Shown here piece by piece: positions 7,618 through 17,164 of a stretch of DNA of 35,901 bases; position 1 is the stretch's first letter; every line of letters starts with the position of its first letter. Below the pieces are notes generated by a model. It had not been told where the DNA came from, ran no database searches, and saw nothing but the letters and a program-made list of their open reading frames with translations. This stretch comes from UBA9300 sp032260385 (GTDB taxonomy: Bacteria; Bacteroidota; Bacteroidia; Bacteroidales; VadinHA17), in assembly GCA_032260385.1 (NCBI GenBank), contig JAVVEL010000026.1, positions 1 to 35,901 on the forward strand. The letters run 5' to 3'. Position numbers and translations under genes: made by a program.

Positions 7618-9526
7618 TACATTTGTCATACCATTTAATATTAGCCTGTACTTTATAGTCTTGTACTGTGTAGTTATATGCATTAACTGGTTCATGGATC
7701 TCTCGCGAGCCGACAAGCTGAGGCTGCAAAGGGGTTTCTTCGGCAAGCCCTTCACTAAAAGCATCAGGGAGATTTTTACCGAGAGTCTTATTCACAGGAA
7801 GATATTCAGGGTAAACCCCGTACTGGGCTACATGCATATGAGTCTTGCTTTTGGATGGTTTCTCCTCATCCTTCTTGGTACAATACAAGCAGATATATTC
7901 GGGGAGAAACATCTCAACCCTCCCTACAAGGCAATTTTTTTCAGGTTTTTTAACCCTGATCATGGGGCCGAAGGTTTTGCCATGATCTACTCTTTCATTA
8001 TGGACTTCATCCTTGCTTTCATCCTTTCAGGATTAATGATTGCAATAATCAAAAGGTTCTGGTCGCGCATAGTGGGAATGAAAAAAACCACGAAACTGAA
8101 GACACTCGACAGGATTGCCCTTCTGTCCCTGTGGTTGATTTTTCCCAGCAGGCTGCTTGCAGAAAGTTTCACCTGCGGTGCAGCAGGATCAGGCAGTTTT
8201 CTCACAGGGTCGCTTGGCTCATTCTTTGCAGGATTCCTCCCGGCAGAAACTATGGCATATCCTTTCTGGTGGCTCTATTCACTTTCCCTTGGTGTTTTCT
8301 TTATCCTTCTTCCAAGGACAAGGTACATGCATATCCCATCCGAGTTGTTCCTTATCTTTCTCAGAAATTCAGGTGTCAGGACCGGTGATCAGTACGGCTC
8401 ATTCGCCGAGGCACAGGTATACAGTTGTTCTTCCTGCGGTATATGCCTTGACAAGTGCCAGCTGAGCAGTTCAGCTGGGATAAATGATATACAATCTGCA
8501 TATTTTGTAAAAGGACTGAAGAGGAATGATGATGTATATGATATCTCACTGAACTGCCTTATGTGCGGAAGGTGCGAGACAGCATGCCCTGTGGGTATAG
8601 AGCTGGGTGCCCTGAGAATGATACAGCGAAGGGCCGGTGAAACACCGGAAGACATGAAGCCGATCTGGACAGACTACATGCGTGAAAGGAACCAGAAGAT
8701 GTACCTTAATAAAGAAAGCGGCAAAAAAGTATTTAACTACCTTAAGCCGGAACCGGTGCTTCCTGAAACTGAGGTATTGTATTTCGCAGGTTGTATGACT
8801 CATCTCAGTCCCGGTATCTCAACATCAATGGTAAAGATCTTTGAGGCTGCAGGAGTGAATTACCATTTCATGGATCAGAATGGGTCAGTATGCTGTGGCA
8901 GGCCGCTTATGCTTGCAGGAAAAGACATGGAAGCAAGGGAGCTTATCCAGCATAATTCAATGGCCATATGGAGCTCAGGGGCGAAAAAGCTGGTGACATC
9001 ATGCCCCATCTGCATGAAAGTCTTTACTGAAAGTTATCATCTCGACGTTGAAGTTCTTCACCATACACAATTTATCAGCCAGCTTATAGAAGAAGGAAGG
9101 CTGAACCTTAAATATCTTAAACGCACTGTGGTATACCATGATCCATGCGAGCTGGGACGGGGCCTTGGGATATATTACGATCCGAGGATGGTACTGTACC
9201 ATATTGCCCGTTTAAATGATACGGAATTTGAGAGGGAAAATGCACCATGCTGCGGGGGCAGCCTGGGAAATATCCAGCTCGACAGCAGAAAAAAAACAGC
9301 CGTGGCAAGCGATACGCTGAATGATCTGACACGCTCAAATCCCGATTTTTTGATTACCTCCTGCCCCCTGTGTAAAAAAACTTTCAGGAAGGTAGCCCAA
9401 AATGGCTCACCTCAAATAATTGATATTGCAGAAATTGTTGTGAAAGCTATGCTGCCATCCCAAAAGGAAGAATTCCTGCACAATAAAAATCATCAAAGTG
9501 AAGTTAAATATGCAGAGGCGAGGTAA
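7607..9526 (+). CDS. HdrE-HdrD (DsrM-DsrK-like) membrane fusion protein
   Basis: 639 residues from ATG 7607, which overlaps the previous gene by 11 nt. The N-terminal 240 residues hold about five membrane helices (near 8-28, 73-95, 125-150, 170-190, 219-236) with histidines that could bind heme b (His77 in MHMS, His242 in YMHIP), as in HdrE/DsrM/NarI cytochromes. Then come two 4Fe-4S motifs (Cys274/277/280/284, with Gln in place of Pro, and Cys317/320/323/327) and two complete CCG sites (Cys396, 429-430, 466, 469; Cys514, 548-549, 586, 589), as in HdrD/DsrK. So it fuses a quinone-facing cytochrome to a catalytic iron-sulfur module. It is the last gene of the operon. Confidence 0.88.
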   Translation: MQFDTFVIPFNISLYFIVLYCVVICINWFMDLSRADKLRLQRGFFGKPFTKSIREIFTESLIHRKIFRVNPVLGYMHMSLAFGWFLLILLGTIQADIFGEKHLNPPYKAIFFRFFNPDHGAEGFAMIYSFIMDFILAFILSGLMIAIIKRFWSRIVGMKKTTKLKTLDRIALLSLWLIFPSRLLAESFTCGAAGSGSFLTGSLGSFFAGFLPAETMAYPFWWLYSLSLGVFFILLPRTRYMHIPSELFLIFLRNSGVRTGDQYGSFAEAQVYSCSSCGICLDKCQLSSSAGINDIQSAYFVKGLKRNDDVYDISLNCLMCGRCETACPVGIELGALRMIQRRAGETPEDMKPIWTDYMRERNQKMYLNKESGKKVFNYLKPEPVLPETEVLYFAGCMTHLSPGISTSMVKIFEAAGVNYHFMDQNGSVCCGRPLMLAGKDMEARELIQHNSMAIWSSGAKKLVTSCPICMKVFTESYHLDVEVLHHTQFISQLIEEGRLNLKYLKRTVVYHDPCELGRGLGIYYDPRMVLYHIARLNDTEFERENAPCCGGSLGNIQLDSRKKTAVASDTLNDLTRSNPDFLITSCPLCKKTFRKVAQNGSPQIIDIAEIVVKAMLPSQKEEFLHNKNHQSEVKYAEAR

Positions 9527-9878
9527 AAATTAATTTAGTCATTGTATTATAAAATTTTCACATTATCTTTGCAGCTGGTATGATTTTTGCCTTCCCAATA
9601 ATTGACTAAAAAGATATTTTTGCTTGAATAAGGGAGTTTTTAAATGATGGGTATTCATTTTTACTTTTAAAATTCCATCGTTTGTGTAAGTTATTTATAT
9701 GTTGGTCAAAAACATTTTTTCAGAACCATCAAAAAAAATACTTTACACTAAATTAGCAAAAATTACCGGAATCAGCTTTAAGCAAAAAAAGGTATTTTTT
9801 ACACCGTGGGTAAAATATTAATACCGGTAACCTCGAAAATTGACTGAAGGAGATTGATAAAATTAACTATTAAACATT
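9527..9878. other. 352-bp AT-rich intergenic region
   Basis: No ORF or RNA gene is recognisable. A TATTTTTG at 9615-9622 fits the -7 consensus but lacks a well-spaced -33 element. An interrupted inverted repeat at 9791-9825 is described separately. No clear hairpin-plus-T-run terminator for the Hdr operon is seen. Confidence 0.55.
9791..9825. promoter_or_regulatory. Inverted repeat upstream of lipoprotein/uxuB-like pair
   Basis: GGTATTTTTTAC (9791-9802) pairs with GTAAAA plus AATACC (9810-9825) around a 7-nt centre, with a 4-nt bulge. It lies about 54 nt before the ATG at 9879. It could be an operator or a leader hairpin. Confidence 0.35.
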
Positions 9879-10427
9879 ATGAGAAGGATTAGAATTTTTT
9901 CTGTACTGCTTTTGGGACTGGCATTAATTGCCGGCAGCTGTGGGAACAGGGTTGAAGAAACGGCAGACACACAAACGGAAACATTTATAACTGAACAGGC
10001 AGACGGGACTATTATACTTGACCTGCAAAAGGCCTACCTGCTGCAGGACAGCCTGCATCCCGACATGAACACAGCAGAATGGTCGTTCAGGATAAAAAAC
10101 AAGGGAAGGTATGAGCTGTGGCTCAGCAGTTATACGAGGGATACGATGAACCTGCAGTACGATGGTCCGGTTTATATCAATTTCATGGATAAGAGGATTA
10201 AGGCAGAGTCAATAAAAGGCAACGAGATAGTGCTCGATACACCCGATATCGGGAAGATGTATTACCGGGCAGATTCAAAACTGGGATCGGTATATATTGA
10301 AACCCCGGGTGATTATAATATCCAGCTATCAGGATCCAAGGTAAGACCTTACGAGATTTCTTCACTTAATAACAGTTCAAGGCATACAGAACTCCGAAGC
10401 CTGATGTTAAAACCAATGACCGAATGA
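9879..10427 (+). CDS. Hypothetical lipoprotein, beta-rich
   Basis: 182 residues. The N-terminus MRRIRIFSVLLLGLAL ending IAGSC gives a clean lipobox with Cys21. The mature part is rich in short strands (GRYELWLSSYT, PVYINFMD, GSVYIETPGDYNIQL). This pattern resembles the beta-sandwich carbohydrate-binding modules attached to Bacteroidota glycan-active enzymes, but no specific family is recognised. The stop overlaps the start of the SDR gene by four bases (ATGA), so the two are co-translated. That coupling of an envelope lipoprotein to a cytoplasmic uronate enzyme is unusual and hints that the lipoprotein takes part in sensing or handling uronate-containing glycans. That is inference. Confidence 0.65.
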   Translation: MRRIRIFSVLLLGLALIAGSCGNRVEETADTQTETFITEQADGTIILDLQKAYLLQDSLHPDMNTAEWSFRIKNKGRYELWLSSYTRDTMNLQYDGPVYINFMDKRIKAESIKGNEIVLDTPDIGKMYYRADSKLGSVYIETPGDYNIQLSGSKVRPYEISSLNNSSRHTELRSLMLKPMTE

Positions 10428-11248
10428 AAGGCCCCGAAGGCATATTCAATATTGATAACAAAGTAATTATTATAACTGGTGGCGAGGGTGTTCTGGGGAG
10501 CACCCTCGCTGTCGATCTGGCCTCTTTTGGAGCCAGGATTGTCATTATAGGGATCAACGACGAGAGGGGTAGAAAAGTAGAAAAGGAGATAAAAACCGGA
10601 GGAGGGCAGGCAAGCTTCCATAAAGCCGATGTGCTTGATAAAGAAGCAATGACTTCCATACGCGAGTCCCTGCTCTCAAAATGGGCCTCCATAGATGTCC
10701 TTATCAATGCTGCCGGTGGCAATATACCAGGTGCAACGGTGAGCGAGGACCAGACTGTTTTTGCAATGGACATCGATGATTTCAGGAAGGTTACTGAGCT
10801 TAACCTTGACGGCACGGTAATTCCGTCCCTGGTTTTTGGCGGGCAGATGGCTGAACAGGGCAGGGGAGTAATAGTTAACTTTTCATCCATGGCATCAATC
10901 AGGGCTGTCAGCAGGGTTGCAGGCTATTCAGCAGCCAAGGCGGCAGTCGACAATTTCACCAGGTGGATGGCTGTCGAAATGGCAAAAAAATTCGGTGACG
11001 GAATCCGGGTAAACGCTATAGCCCCGGGATTTTTAGTCACTCACCAGAATCGTGATCTTCTCCTGGCTACTGATGGTTCCCTCACTGAAAGAGGGAAAAA
11101 GATCATCAGCCATACTCCCTTTGGCCGCTTCGGTGAGCCTGAAGAACTTACGGGCACCGTTTTATGGCTTATCTCCGATGCCTCAAGCTTCGTCACCGGC
11201 ACGGTAATCCCCGTCGACGGCGGCTTCTCAGCCTATTCCGGGATATAA
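10424..11248 (+). CDS. uxuB: SDR-type D-mannonate oxidoreductase (fructuronate reductase)
   Basis: 274 residues, classical SDR. Visible motifs are the cofactor loop TGGEGVLG near residue 18, NAAGGNIPGA (NAG-type), catalytic Ser in NFSSMAS, and YSAAKAA (Tyr and Lys of YxxxK). The sequence closely follows the Bacteroidota enzyme annotated as D-mannonate oxidoreductase, including VNAIAPGF, HTPFGRFGEPEELTGT and a C-terminus of the type VIPVDGGFSAYSGI. It reduces D-fructuronate to D-mannonate in glucuronate catabolism; it is not homologous to E. coli UxuB, so the symbol is functional only. The previous step, glucuronate isomerase, is encoded at 24048-25445. No UxuA dehydratase is in the window. 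Confidence 0.85.
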   Translation: MKGPEGIFNIDNKVIIITGGEGVLGSTLAVDLASFGARIVIIGINDERGRKVEKEIKTGGGQASFHKADVLDKEAMTSIRESLLSKWASIDVLINAAGGNIPGATVSEDQTVFAMDIDDFRKVTELNLDGTVIPSLVFGGQMAEQGRGVIVNFSSMASIRAVSRVAGYSAAKAAVDNFTRWMAVEMAKKFGDGIRVNAIAPGFLVTHQNRDLLLATDGSLTERGKKIISHTPFGRFGEPEELTGTVLWLISDASSFVTGTVIPVDGGFSAYSGI

Positions 11249-11314
11249 TCAATTATAAATTATGATTAGTAGATCATGAAAGATGGACCTGTGGTAAGGG
11301 TTCATATCCCATGT

Positions 11315-14300
11315 TTATAACCTGGTTTTCTCAATCCATTTTTTAGCATTAACGAAGGCCTGGATCCAGGGTGTGACATCATCCTTCCTGTGTTCTTCAG
11401 GGTAGAAGGCACACTGCCATGGCATGAATGATCTTTCCAGGTGGGGCATTATGGCCAGGTGCCTGCCGTCAGGCGAGCACAGGGCAGCAGCATTATATTC
11501 CGAACCATTGGGATTGGCCGGGTAGGTGTCGTGGTGGTACTTTACAGGTATATCATACACCGACTCATCGTAAGGAAGATCGAAGCGTCCATCACCATGG
11601 GCAACCCATATGCCCAGTTGCATGCCTTCCATTTCCTTTAGCATTATTGAATTGCTTTCAAGAATATCAACGGTCAGGAAGGACGACTCAAATTTGCCGG
11701 ATGCATTTCTGAGCAGTGAGGGTTTTATTTCGTGATCAGGATAAATGAGGTTGAGTTCTGCCATCAGCTGGCACCCGTTACATACCCCCAGGCTTAAAGT
11801 GTCGTCCCGCCTGTAAAAGTTTTCAAGGGAGATCCTGGCTTTTTCATTATACCTGAAAGCCCCGGCCCAGCCCCTGGCAGAGCCCAGAACATCTGAATTC
11901 GAGAAGCCACCCACAAAGACAATAAAACTGACATCTTCCAGGTTTTCCCTGCCGTTGATGAGGTCGGTCATATGGATATCCTTAACATCAAAGCCGGCCA
12001 GGTGAAGTGCATAGGCCATCTCACGGTCGCCATTGACGCCTTTTTCCCTTATTATGGCAGCCTTCACGCCTGTCTTTTCCTTCCTGCCGTGGGCCAGGCC
12101 CAGTTCCCTGAGGCTGCCGGTGAAATTTTTCATATCGAATACCAGACCGTGATCCTGGTAGTTCTCATATTTCTCAAGCGCCAGCTCCCTGCCGCACTGG
12201 AGGCGGTCGAAGAGGTAGGAGGTCCTGAACCACTTATTCCGCATTTCTTCAATGTCAAAAACGTAGTCCTGACCGTTTTTTGAAATGAATATTGCCCTTT
12301 TGCCCGATGGTTTTCCTATTGAATAAAAGGAAATCCCATTTTCAAGCAGTATTTCAGCTACCTCATCTTCATCGTCCACCTGTATTATGATGCCGGGATT
12401 TTCACTGAAGAGAATTTTAATAATATCATCTTCGTTTACGGCATCGAGGTTGACGGTAATTCCGGCTTCGGTGTTTGAAAAGCACATTTCCAGCAGTGTG
12501 GTGATCATACCCCCGGAAGAAATATCGTGACCGGCGAGAATCTTTTCATCCTCCACCAGGTCCTGTATGGTATTGAATACCCGCACGAAATATTCGGGAT
12601 CTTTAACAGTGGGGGTCTCAGTCCCTATCTTATTCCTTACCTGGGCAAAGCTGCTGCCCCCGGTACTGAAAACATCACTGCTCATGTCAATATAGAGGAG
12701 GCTGGTGCCTGAGTCAGCTACCATTACCGGTTCTACAATCTTACGTACGTCTGTTACCTCGGCCGAAGCTGAAATAATTACTGTTCCAGGCGAGTATACC
12801 ACACCATCCTTATATTTCTGTGTCATTGACAGGCTGTCCTTCCCGGTTGGTATATTTATTCCCAGGCGTATGGCGAAATTGCTGGCGGCCTCCACCGCTT
12901 CGTAGAGCCTTGTATCTTCACCGGGATTTTTGCATGGCCACATCCAGTTGGCCGAAAGGGATATTGCCCTGATGCCTTCTTTCAGGGGTGCCCAGATAAT
13001 ATTTGTTAAAGCTTCGGCTATTGAAAGCACCGATCCGTGTGCTGGCTTTATTAGTCCTGCCATGGGTGCATGCCCGATTGATGTGGCCAGCCCTTTTACA
13101 CCCCTGTAGTCAAGGCTTATGGAACCCAGGTTATTCAGGGGCAGCTGCAGTTCACCGGCGCATTGCTGTTTGGCTATCCGTCCGCTCACCGAGCGGTCCA
13201 CCTTGTTGGTAAGCCAGTCCTTGCAGGCAACTTCTTCGATCTGCATCAGTTGTTTTAAATAATAGTGCAGCTTTTCTGTATCATAATCTACTTCCCCGTA
13301 AGACGGTTCAATGGTCTGATCCCGCATGATGGTCTGGGGAGGATTTCCGAAGAAGGATGTAAGCTGGAGGTCAATGGGTTTGTCACCGGTCTCAGAATTT
13401 TCAAAGGTGAACTGGTGATCACCCGTCACTTCACCTATAATGTACATGGGTGCTCTTTCCCTTTCCGCTATACGTATCAGCTGGTCAACATCTTTCCTGC
13501 TTATGACCAGGCCCATTCTTTCCTGTGACTCATTGCCTATTATCTCCCTGGCCGAGAGGGTGGGATCGCCCACCGGCAGTTTGCTTATGTCAATTTTCCC
13601 CCCGCTTGCTTCAACCAGTTCGGACAGGCAATTGAGGTGACCACCCGCTCCGTGGTCATGGAGGGAAATTACCGGGTTCAGGTCAGACTCGCCCAGGGCC
13701 CGGAGTGCGTTATAAACCCTCTTCTGCATCTCGGGGTTTGCCCTCTGCACCGCATTCAGCTCTATGGCACTGTCGTAGCGGCCTGTCTCAACACTCGACA
13801 CTGCCCCGCCTCCCATACCGATGCGGTAATTATCGCCGCCAAGCATAATAATAAGGTCACCCTTCCGGGGGATATCTTTTTCACTGTCTTCCATCTTACC
13901 GAAGCCTATGCCTCCGGCCAGCATTATCACCTTATCATATCCCAGCTGCCGGTCATTTTCCTTATGTTCAAAGGTGAGGAGGGAGCCGCAAATCAATGGC
14001 TGCCCGAATTTATTACCGAAGTCGCTTGCCCCGTTGGAGGCTTTTATAAGTATCTCTTCGGGACTCTGATAGAGCCATTTTCTGGGCTCGTTTGCTTTTT
14101 CCCAGTCGCGACCGTCAGCAGTGCGCGGATAGGAAGTCATATAGACTGCCGTGCCTGCTATGGGAAAAGCACCCTTACCTCCGGCTATCCTGTCGCGTAT
14201 CTCCCCGCCGGTCCCCGTTGATGCCCCGTTGAAGGGCTCGACGGTTGTCGGGAAATTATGTGTCTCAGCCTTGAGCGAGAGCACCGTTTCCACATCCCTG

Positions 14301-14784
14301 ATGATAAAAAAATCAGCCTTATCCTGTGTCCCGGGAGCAAAGAGCTCGGCTACGGGTCCCCGGGCAAAGGAGCAGTTGTCCCTGTATGCCGATACTATAT
14401 TGTTCCTGTTTGTAAGAGTTGTTTTTTTTATGAGTGAAAAAAGTGTCGATTCTTTTTCAATACCGTCAATAATAAATTTACCGTTGAATATTTTATGCCG
14501 GCAATGTTCGGAGTTTACCTGTGAAAAGCCGAAGACTTCACTGTCGCTTAGTTTCCTCTTAAGTGATTGGCTGAGATCTTCCAGGTATTTTATCTCTTCC
14601 TTGCTGAGTGCCAGTCCTTCCGATTCATTGTATGCGGCTATATCATCAATTTCATATACCGGCTCAGGGCTGCGGTCAATGCGGAAAATATCCTGGTCCA
14701 GTCCCTCGTACAGCTTCTGAAGCATGGGGTCATATTCTGTCTCCGGGCCGGCGGCCGAAAAAAATTCTTCGATCCTGCATATCC
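11315..14784 (-). CDS. purL: Phosphoribosylformylglycinamidine synthase, N-terminus lost in gap
   Basis: Long-type PurL, converting FGAR and glutamine to FGAM in purine synthesis. The readable part begins at ICRIEEFF beside the N gap and continues through the linker, the family signature NSEHCRHKIF, two FGAM-synthase ATP-binding halves (GGEIRDRIAGG; GRIAKQQCAG) and a C-terminal class I glutaminase with nucleophile Cys in GVCNGCQ (near 11,780) and PHLERSFMPWQ. Comparison from memory with Bacteroides PurL indicates about 75 N-terminal residues are missing. They would need about 225 bases, but only 98 N plus 67 bases separate this point from the upstream gene's stop. The bases at 14883-14917 read MPRNPVPLLQ in frame, which is unlike a PurL start. 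No internal frameshift is seen. Confidence 0.93.
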
Positions 14785-14882
14785 NNNNNNNNNNNNNNNN
14801 NNNNNNNNNNNNNNNNNNNNNNNNNNNNNNNNNNNNNNNNNNNNNNNNNNNNNNNNNNNNNNNNNNNNNNNNNNNNNNNNNN
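14785..14882. other. Assembly gap of 98 N
   Basis: Scaffold gap inside the 5' end of purL. The missing coding length indicates that the true gap is longer than 98 bases. Confidence 0.95.
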
Positions 14883-14912
14883 CAATACTGCAATAATGGA
14901 ACCGGGTTTCGC

Positions 14913-14935
14913 GGCACAGGTCAGAGACCTGCGCC
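14913..14935. terminator. Strong hairpin between M3 peptidase and purL
   Basis: GGCACAGGTC and GACCTGCGCC pair around an AGA loop with a single A/C (or G/T on the other strand) mismatch. The hairpin lies 15 nt after the M3 stop on the minus strand. There is no adjoining T-run, so it may act in transcript processing or attenuation rather than as a classic intrinsic terminator. Confidence 0.4.
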
Positions 14936-14949
14936 ATCGGGGGTGTAGC

Positions 14950-16980
14950 TTAGTTAAAGCCGCTGCGTTTCAGGAAGGCTTCGAGGGAGGGTTCCCGGCC
15001 CCTGAAGCGCCGGTACAGCTCGCCCGGTTCTGCGCTGCCTCCTTTTTCAAGTATGTTTTCCCGGAAGGCATCTGCCGTAGTTCTGTCAAATATCCCCTTT
15101 TCCATGAAAAGGCTGAAGGCATCGGCATCGAGCACTTCCGACCATTTATAACCGTAATAGCCTGCAGCATAGCCCCCTGAGAAAAGGTGACCGAAGGAGC
15201 AACTCATATTGGAACCTTCCACATGGGGTAAAAATCCGGTTTTTTTCATTGCTTCCTTTTCAAAACTGTCAATGTCAGTGTCCGGATCCTTTTCCAGGGT
15301 GTGCCAGGCCATATCAAGGAAGGCGAAGCCCAGTTGCCTGTTGCAGGCATAGCCTTCGTTAAAGGTCATGGATTCTTTAATTTTAAGTATCAGGTCAGAA
15401 GGTATTTTCATACCTGTCTTATAATGCCTGGCCCAGGAATCGAGCCATTCTTTCTCGAAGGCCCAGTTTTCCATTAGCTGTGATGGCAGCTCAACAAAAT
15501 CCCTTGGCACATTGGTCCCCGAAAGGCTCCTGTAGCTGCATTGCGACAACATCCCATGGAGAGCATGGCCGAATTCATGCAGGAAGGTGGTCAGTTCATT
15601 ATGAGTTATGAGTGCCGGCCTGCTTGATGAGGGCTTGCTGAAATTGGTAACCAGGGATATTACCGGGCGCATATCTTTGCCGTCGATACTGTACTGGTCG
15701 CGGTAAGCTGTCATCCATGCCCCCCCGCTCTTCCCCTTCCTGGGATAATAATCGAGGTAAAGCACCGATAAGTGTTCTCCTGACTTATCCTTTACACTGA
15801 AAGACCTTACATCAGGATGGTAGAGTGGCAGGTCCTTTCTTTCTTCAAACCGCAGGCCATAGAGATCTGAAGCCAGCTTAAATATAGCCTTTTCCACTTC
15901 GGCCAGCTTAAAATAAGGCCTGAGGGTTTCATCATCTATATTGAATCTGCTTTTTTTAAGTTTTTCAGAGTAATAGGCCCAGTCCCACCTTTCAAGCCTT
16001 CCACTGTGACCATTGGCTGCAGCATAGGCCTCGAGCCCGTCCCTGTCCCTGAGAGCATATTTATGTGATGCCCCGTGCAGTTTCTCAATAAATTCCATCA
16101 CCCTGGCGGGGCTGTCAAGCATCCGTTCGCCGAGTACAAATTCAGCGTAATTGTTAAATCCCAGCATCATGGCTTTTTCGCGCCTGAGGCTTATCGTTTT
16201 CCTGACTATTTCCCTGTTGTCATTTTTTACCTTCTGAAAAGCCCTGGAAGAGTAAGCCCTGAAAATAAGCTCCCTGAGCTCACGCCTGGACGAATATTGC
16301 ATAAAGGGTATATAACTGGGGAAGTGCAGGGTAAAGATCCATCCCTCCCTGCCGCTGTTTTTCGCTTCTTCCGCCGCGGCTTCGATAATTCCTTCAGGCA
16401 GGCCCTCCAGGTCATTCTTATCCGTGATATGAAGGAAAAAAGCATTTGTTTCTTCCAGTACATTTTCTTCAAACCTCAGGGAGAGGGTCGACAGCTCCTC
16501 GTTTATCTCCCTGAAACGCCTGCGGTTGGCTTCTTCAAGTCCGGCACCCCCCTTCAGGAAATTACGGTAGGTTTTCTTCAGCAGCATGGATTGTTCATCC
16601 TTAAGCCTGAGGGAAGAACGCTGTTCATATACTTCCCTTATCCTGGCAAAAAGAACCGGGTTAAGCGTAATGTCATCTGAGAAAGCCGCCAGCAGTGGTG
16701 AAACCTCCCGGGCGACAGCCTGCAATTCTTTGTTGGTATCGGCGCTGTTAAGGTTAAACAGGAGGGAGGACACTTCGTCGAGTTTTATACCCGCCCTGTC
16801 AAGCGCCTCAATGGTATTGCCGAAGGAGGGTAACTCCGCATTTGCCGCTATCCCCTTAATCTCATCCCTGGCTTTTTCTATTGATTCTTTGATGGCTTCG
16901 CTAAAATGCCCCGGCTTGATTAGCTCAAAGGGAGGAAGCTGATAAGGTGTTTTCCATTCTCTCATAAGAGGATTATCCAT
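14950..16980 (-). CDS. M3 family metallopeptidase (Dcp / oligopeptidase A type)
   Basis: 676 residues from ATG 16980 (MDNPLMREW). An in-frame ATG 12 codons earlier (17016) adds a segment not typical of the family, so the inner start is preferred. Zinc site: HEFGH (His468, Glu469, His472) with the third ligand Glu497 in FVELPSQLMENW. The N-terminal part (NPLMREWKTPYQLPPFELI) and the helical middle match cytoplasmic peptidyl-dipeptidase Dcp/oligopeptidase A. No signal peptide, so it likely cleans up short peptides in the cytoplasm. It lies upstream of purL on the same strand, separated by 67 bases, a hairpin and the assembly gap. Confidence 0.9.
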   Translation of the reverse strand: MDNPLMREWKTPYQLPPFELIKPGHFSEAIKESIEKARDEIKGIAANAELPSFGNTIEALDRAGIKLDEVSSLLFNLNSADTNKELQAVAREVSPLLAAFSDDITLNPVLFARIREVYEQRSSLRLKDEQSMLLKKTYRNFLKGGAGLEEANRRRFREINEELSTLSLRFEENVLEETNAFFLHITDKNDLEGLPEGIIEAAAEEAKNSGREGWIFTLHFPSYIPFMQYSSRRELRELIFRAYSSRAFQKVKNDNREIVRKTISLRREKAMMLGFNNYAEFVLGERMLDSPARVMEFIEKLHGASHKYALRDRDGLEAYAAANGHSGRLERWDWAYYSEKLKKSRFNIDDETLRPYFKLAEVEKAIFKLASDLYGLRFEERKDLPLYHPDVRSFSVKDKSGEHLSVLYLDYYPRKGKSGGAWMTAYRDQYSIDGKDMRPVISLVTNFSKPSSSRPALITHNELTTFLHEFGHALHGMLSQCSYRSLSGTNVPRDFVELPSQLMENWAFEKEWLDSWARHYKTGMKIPSDLILKIKESMTFNEGYACNRQLGFAFLDMAWHTLEKDPDTDIDSFEKEAMKKTGFLPHVEGSNMSCSFGHLFSGGYAAGYYGYKWSEVLDADAFSLFMEKGIFDRTTADAFRENILEKGGSAEPGELYRRFRGREPSLEAFLKRSGFN

Positions 16981-17086
16981 AGCTTTTTTTAGATATAACA
17001 GTTTGAGTAAACTCAAAGTTCAGGGAGTAAAAATATAATTTTTATTACTTAATAATCAGATCAGGTCATGTTAAAGAAAATTATGT

Positions 17087-17094
17087 TATGTTTG
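17087..17094 (+). promoter_or_regulatory. Candidate -7 box (TATGTTTG) for the PAS-HTH gene
   Basis: Exact match to TAnnTTTG, 71 nt upstream of ATG 17165. The -33 element is weak. Confidence 0.4.
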
Positions 17095-17164
17095 TAGTAT
17101 GCCTTGATGAAATTTGACAAATACCTGTAAACAAATATTATAAAGAAAAATAAAAGAAATATAT

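Noticed and set aside
4443..9526. Assignment as sulfate-reduction Qmo/Dsr or methanogenic heterodisulfide reductase
   Set aside because: Gene order, lack of QmoB and of Dsr/Apr/Mcr genes, and the bacterial Bacteroidota setting do not support either.
13637..14221. Long plus-strand ORFs across purL (also across GH172 at 2562-3143 and 3417-3983)
   Set aside because: They lie fully opposite strongly conserved coding sequence and have no recognisable domains; they are shadow frames.
14940..14970. tRNA-like 5' end (GGGGGTGTAGCTTAGTTAAAGC) on the plus strand
   Set aside because: It is the C-terminal codons and stop of the M3 peptidase read backwards plus a short spacer; no anticodon arm or T-loop follows.
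17000..17019. Palindrome GTTTGAGTAAACTCAAA near the M3 start as an operator
   Set aside because: It is imperfect and coincides with the codons of the longer M3 reading frame; too weak to call.
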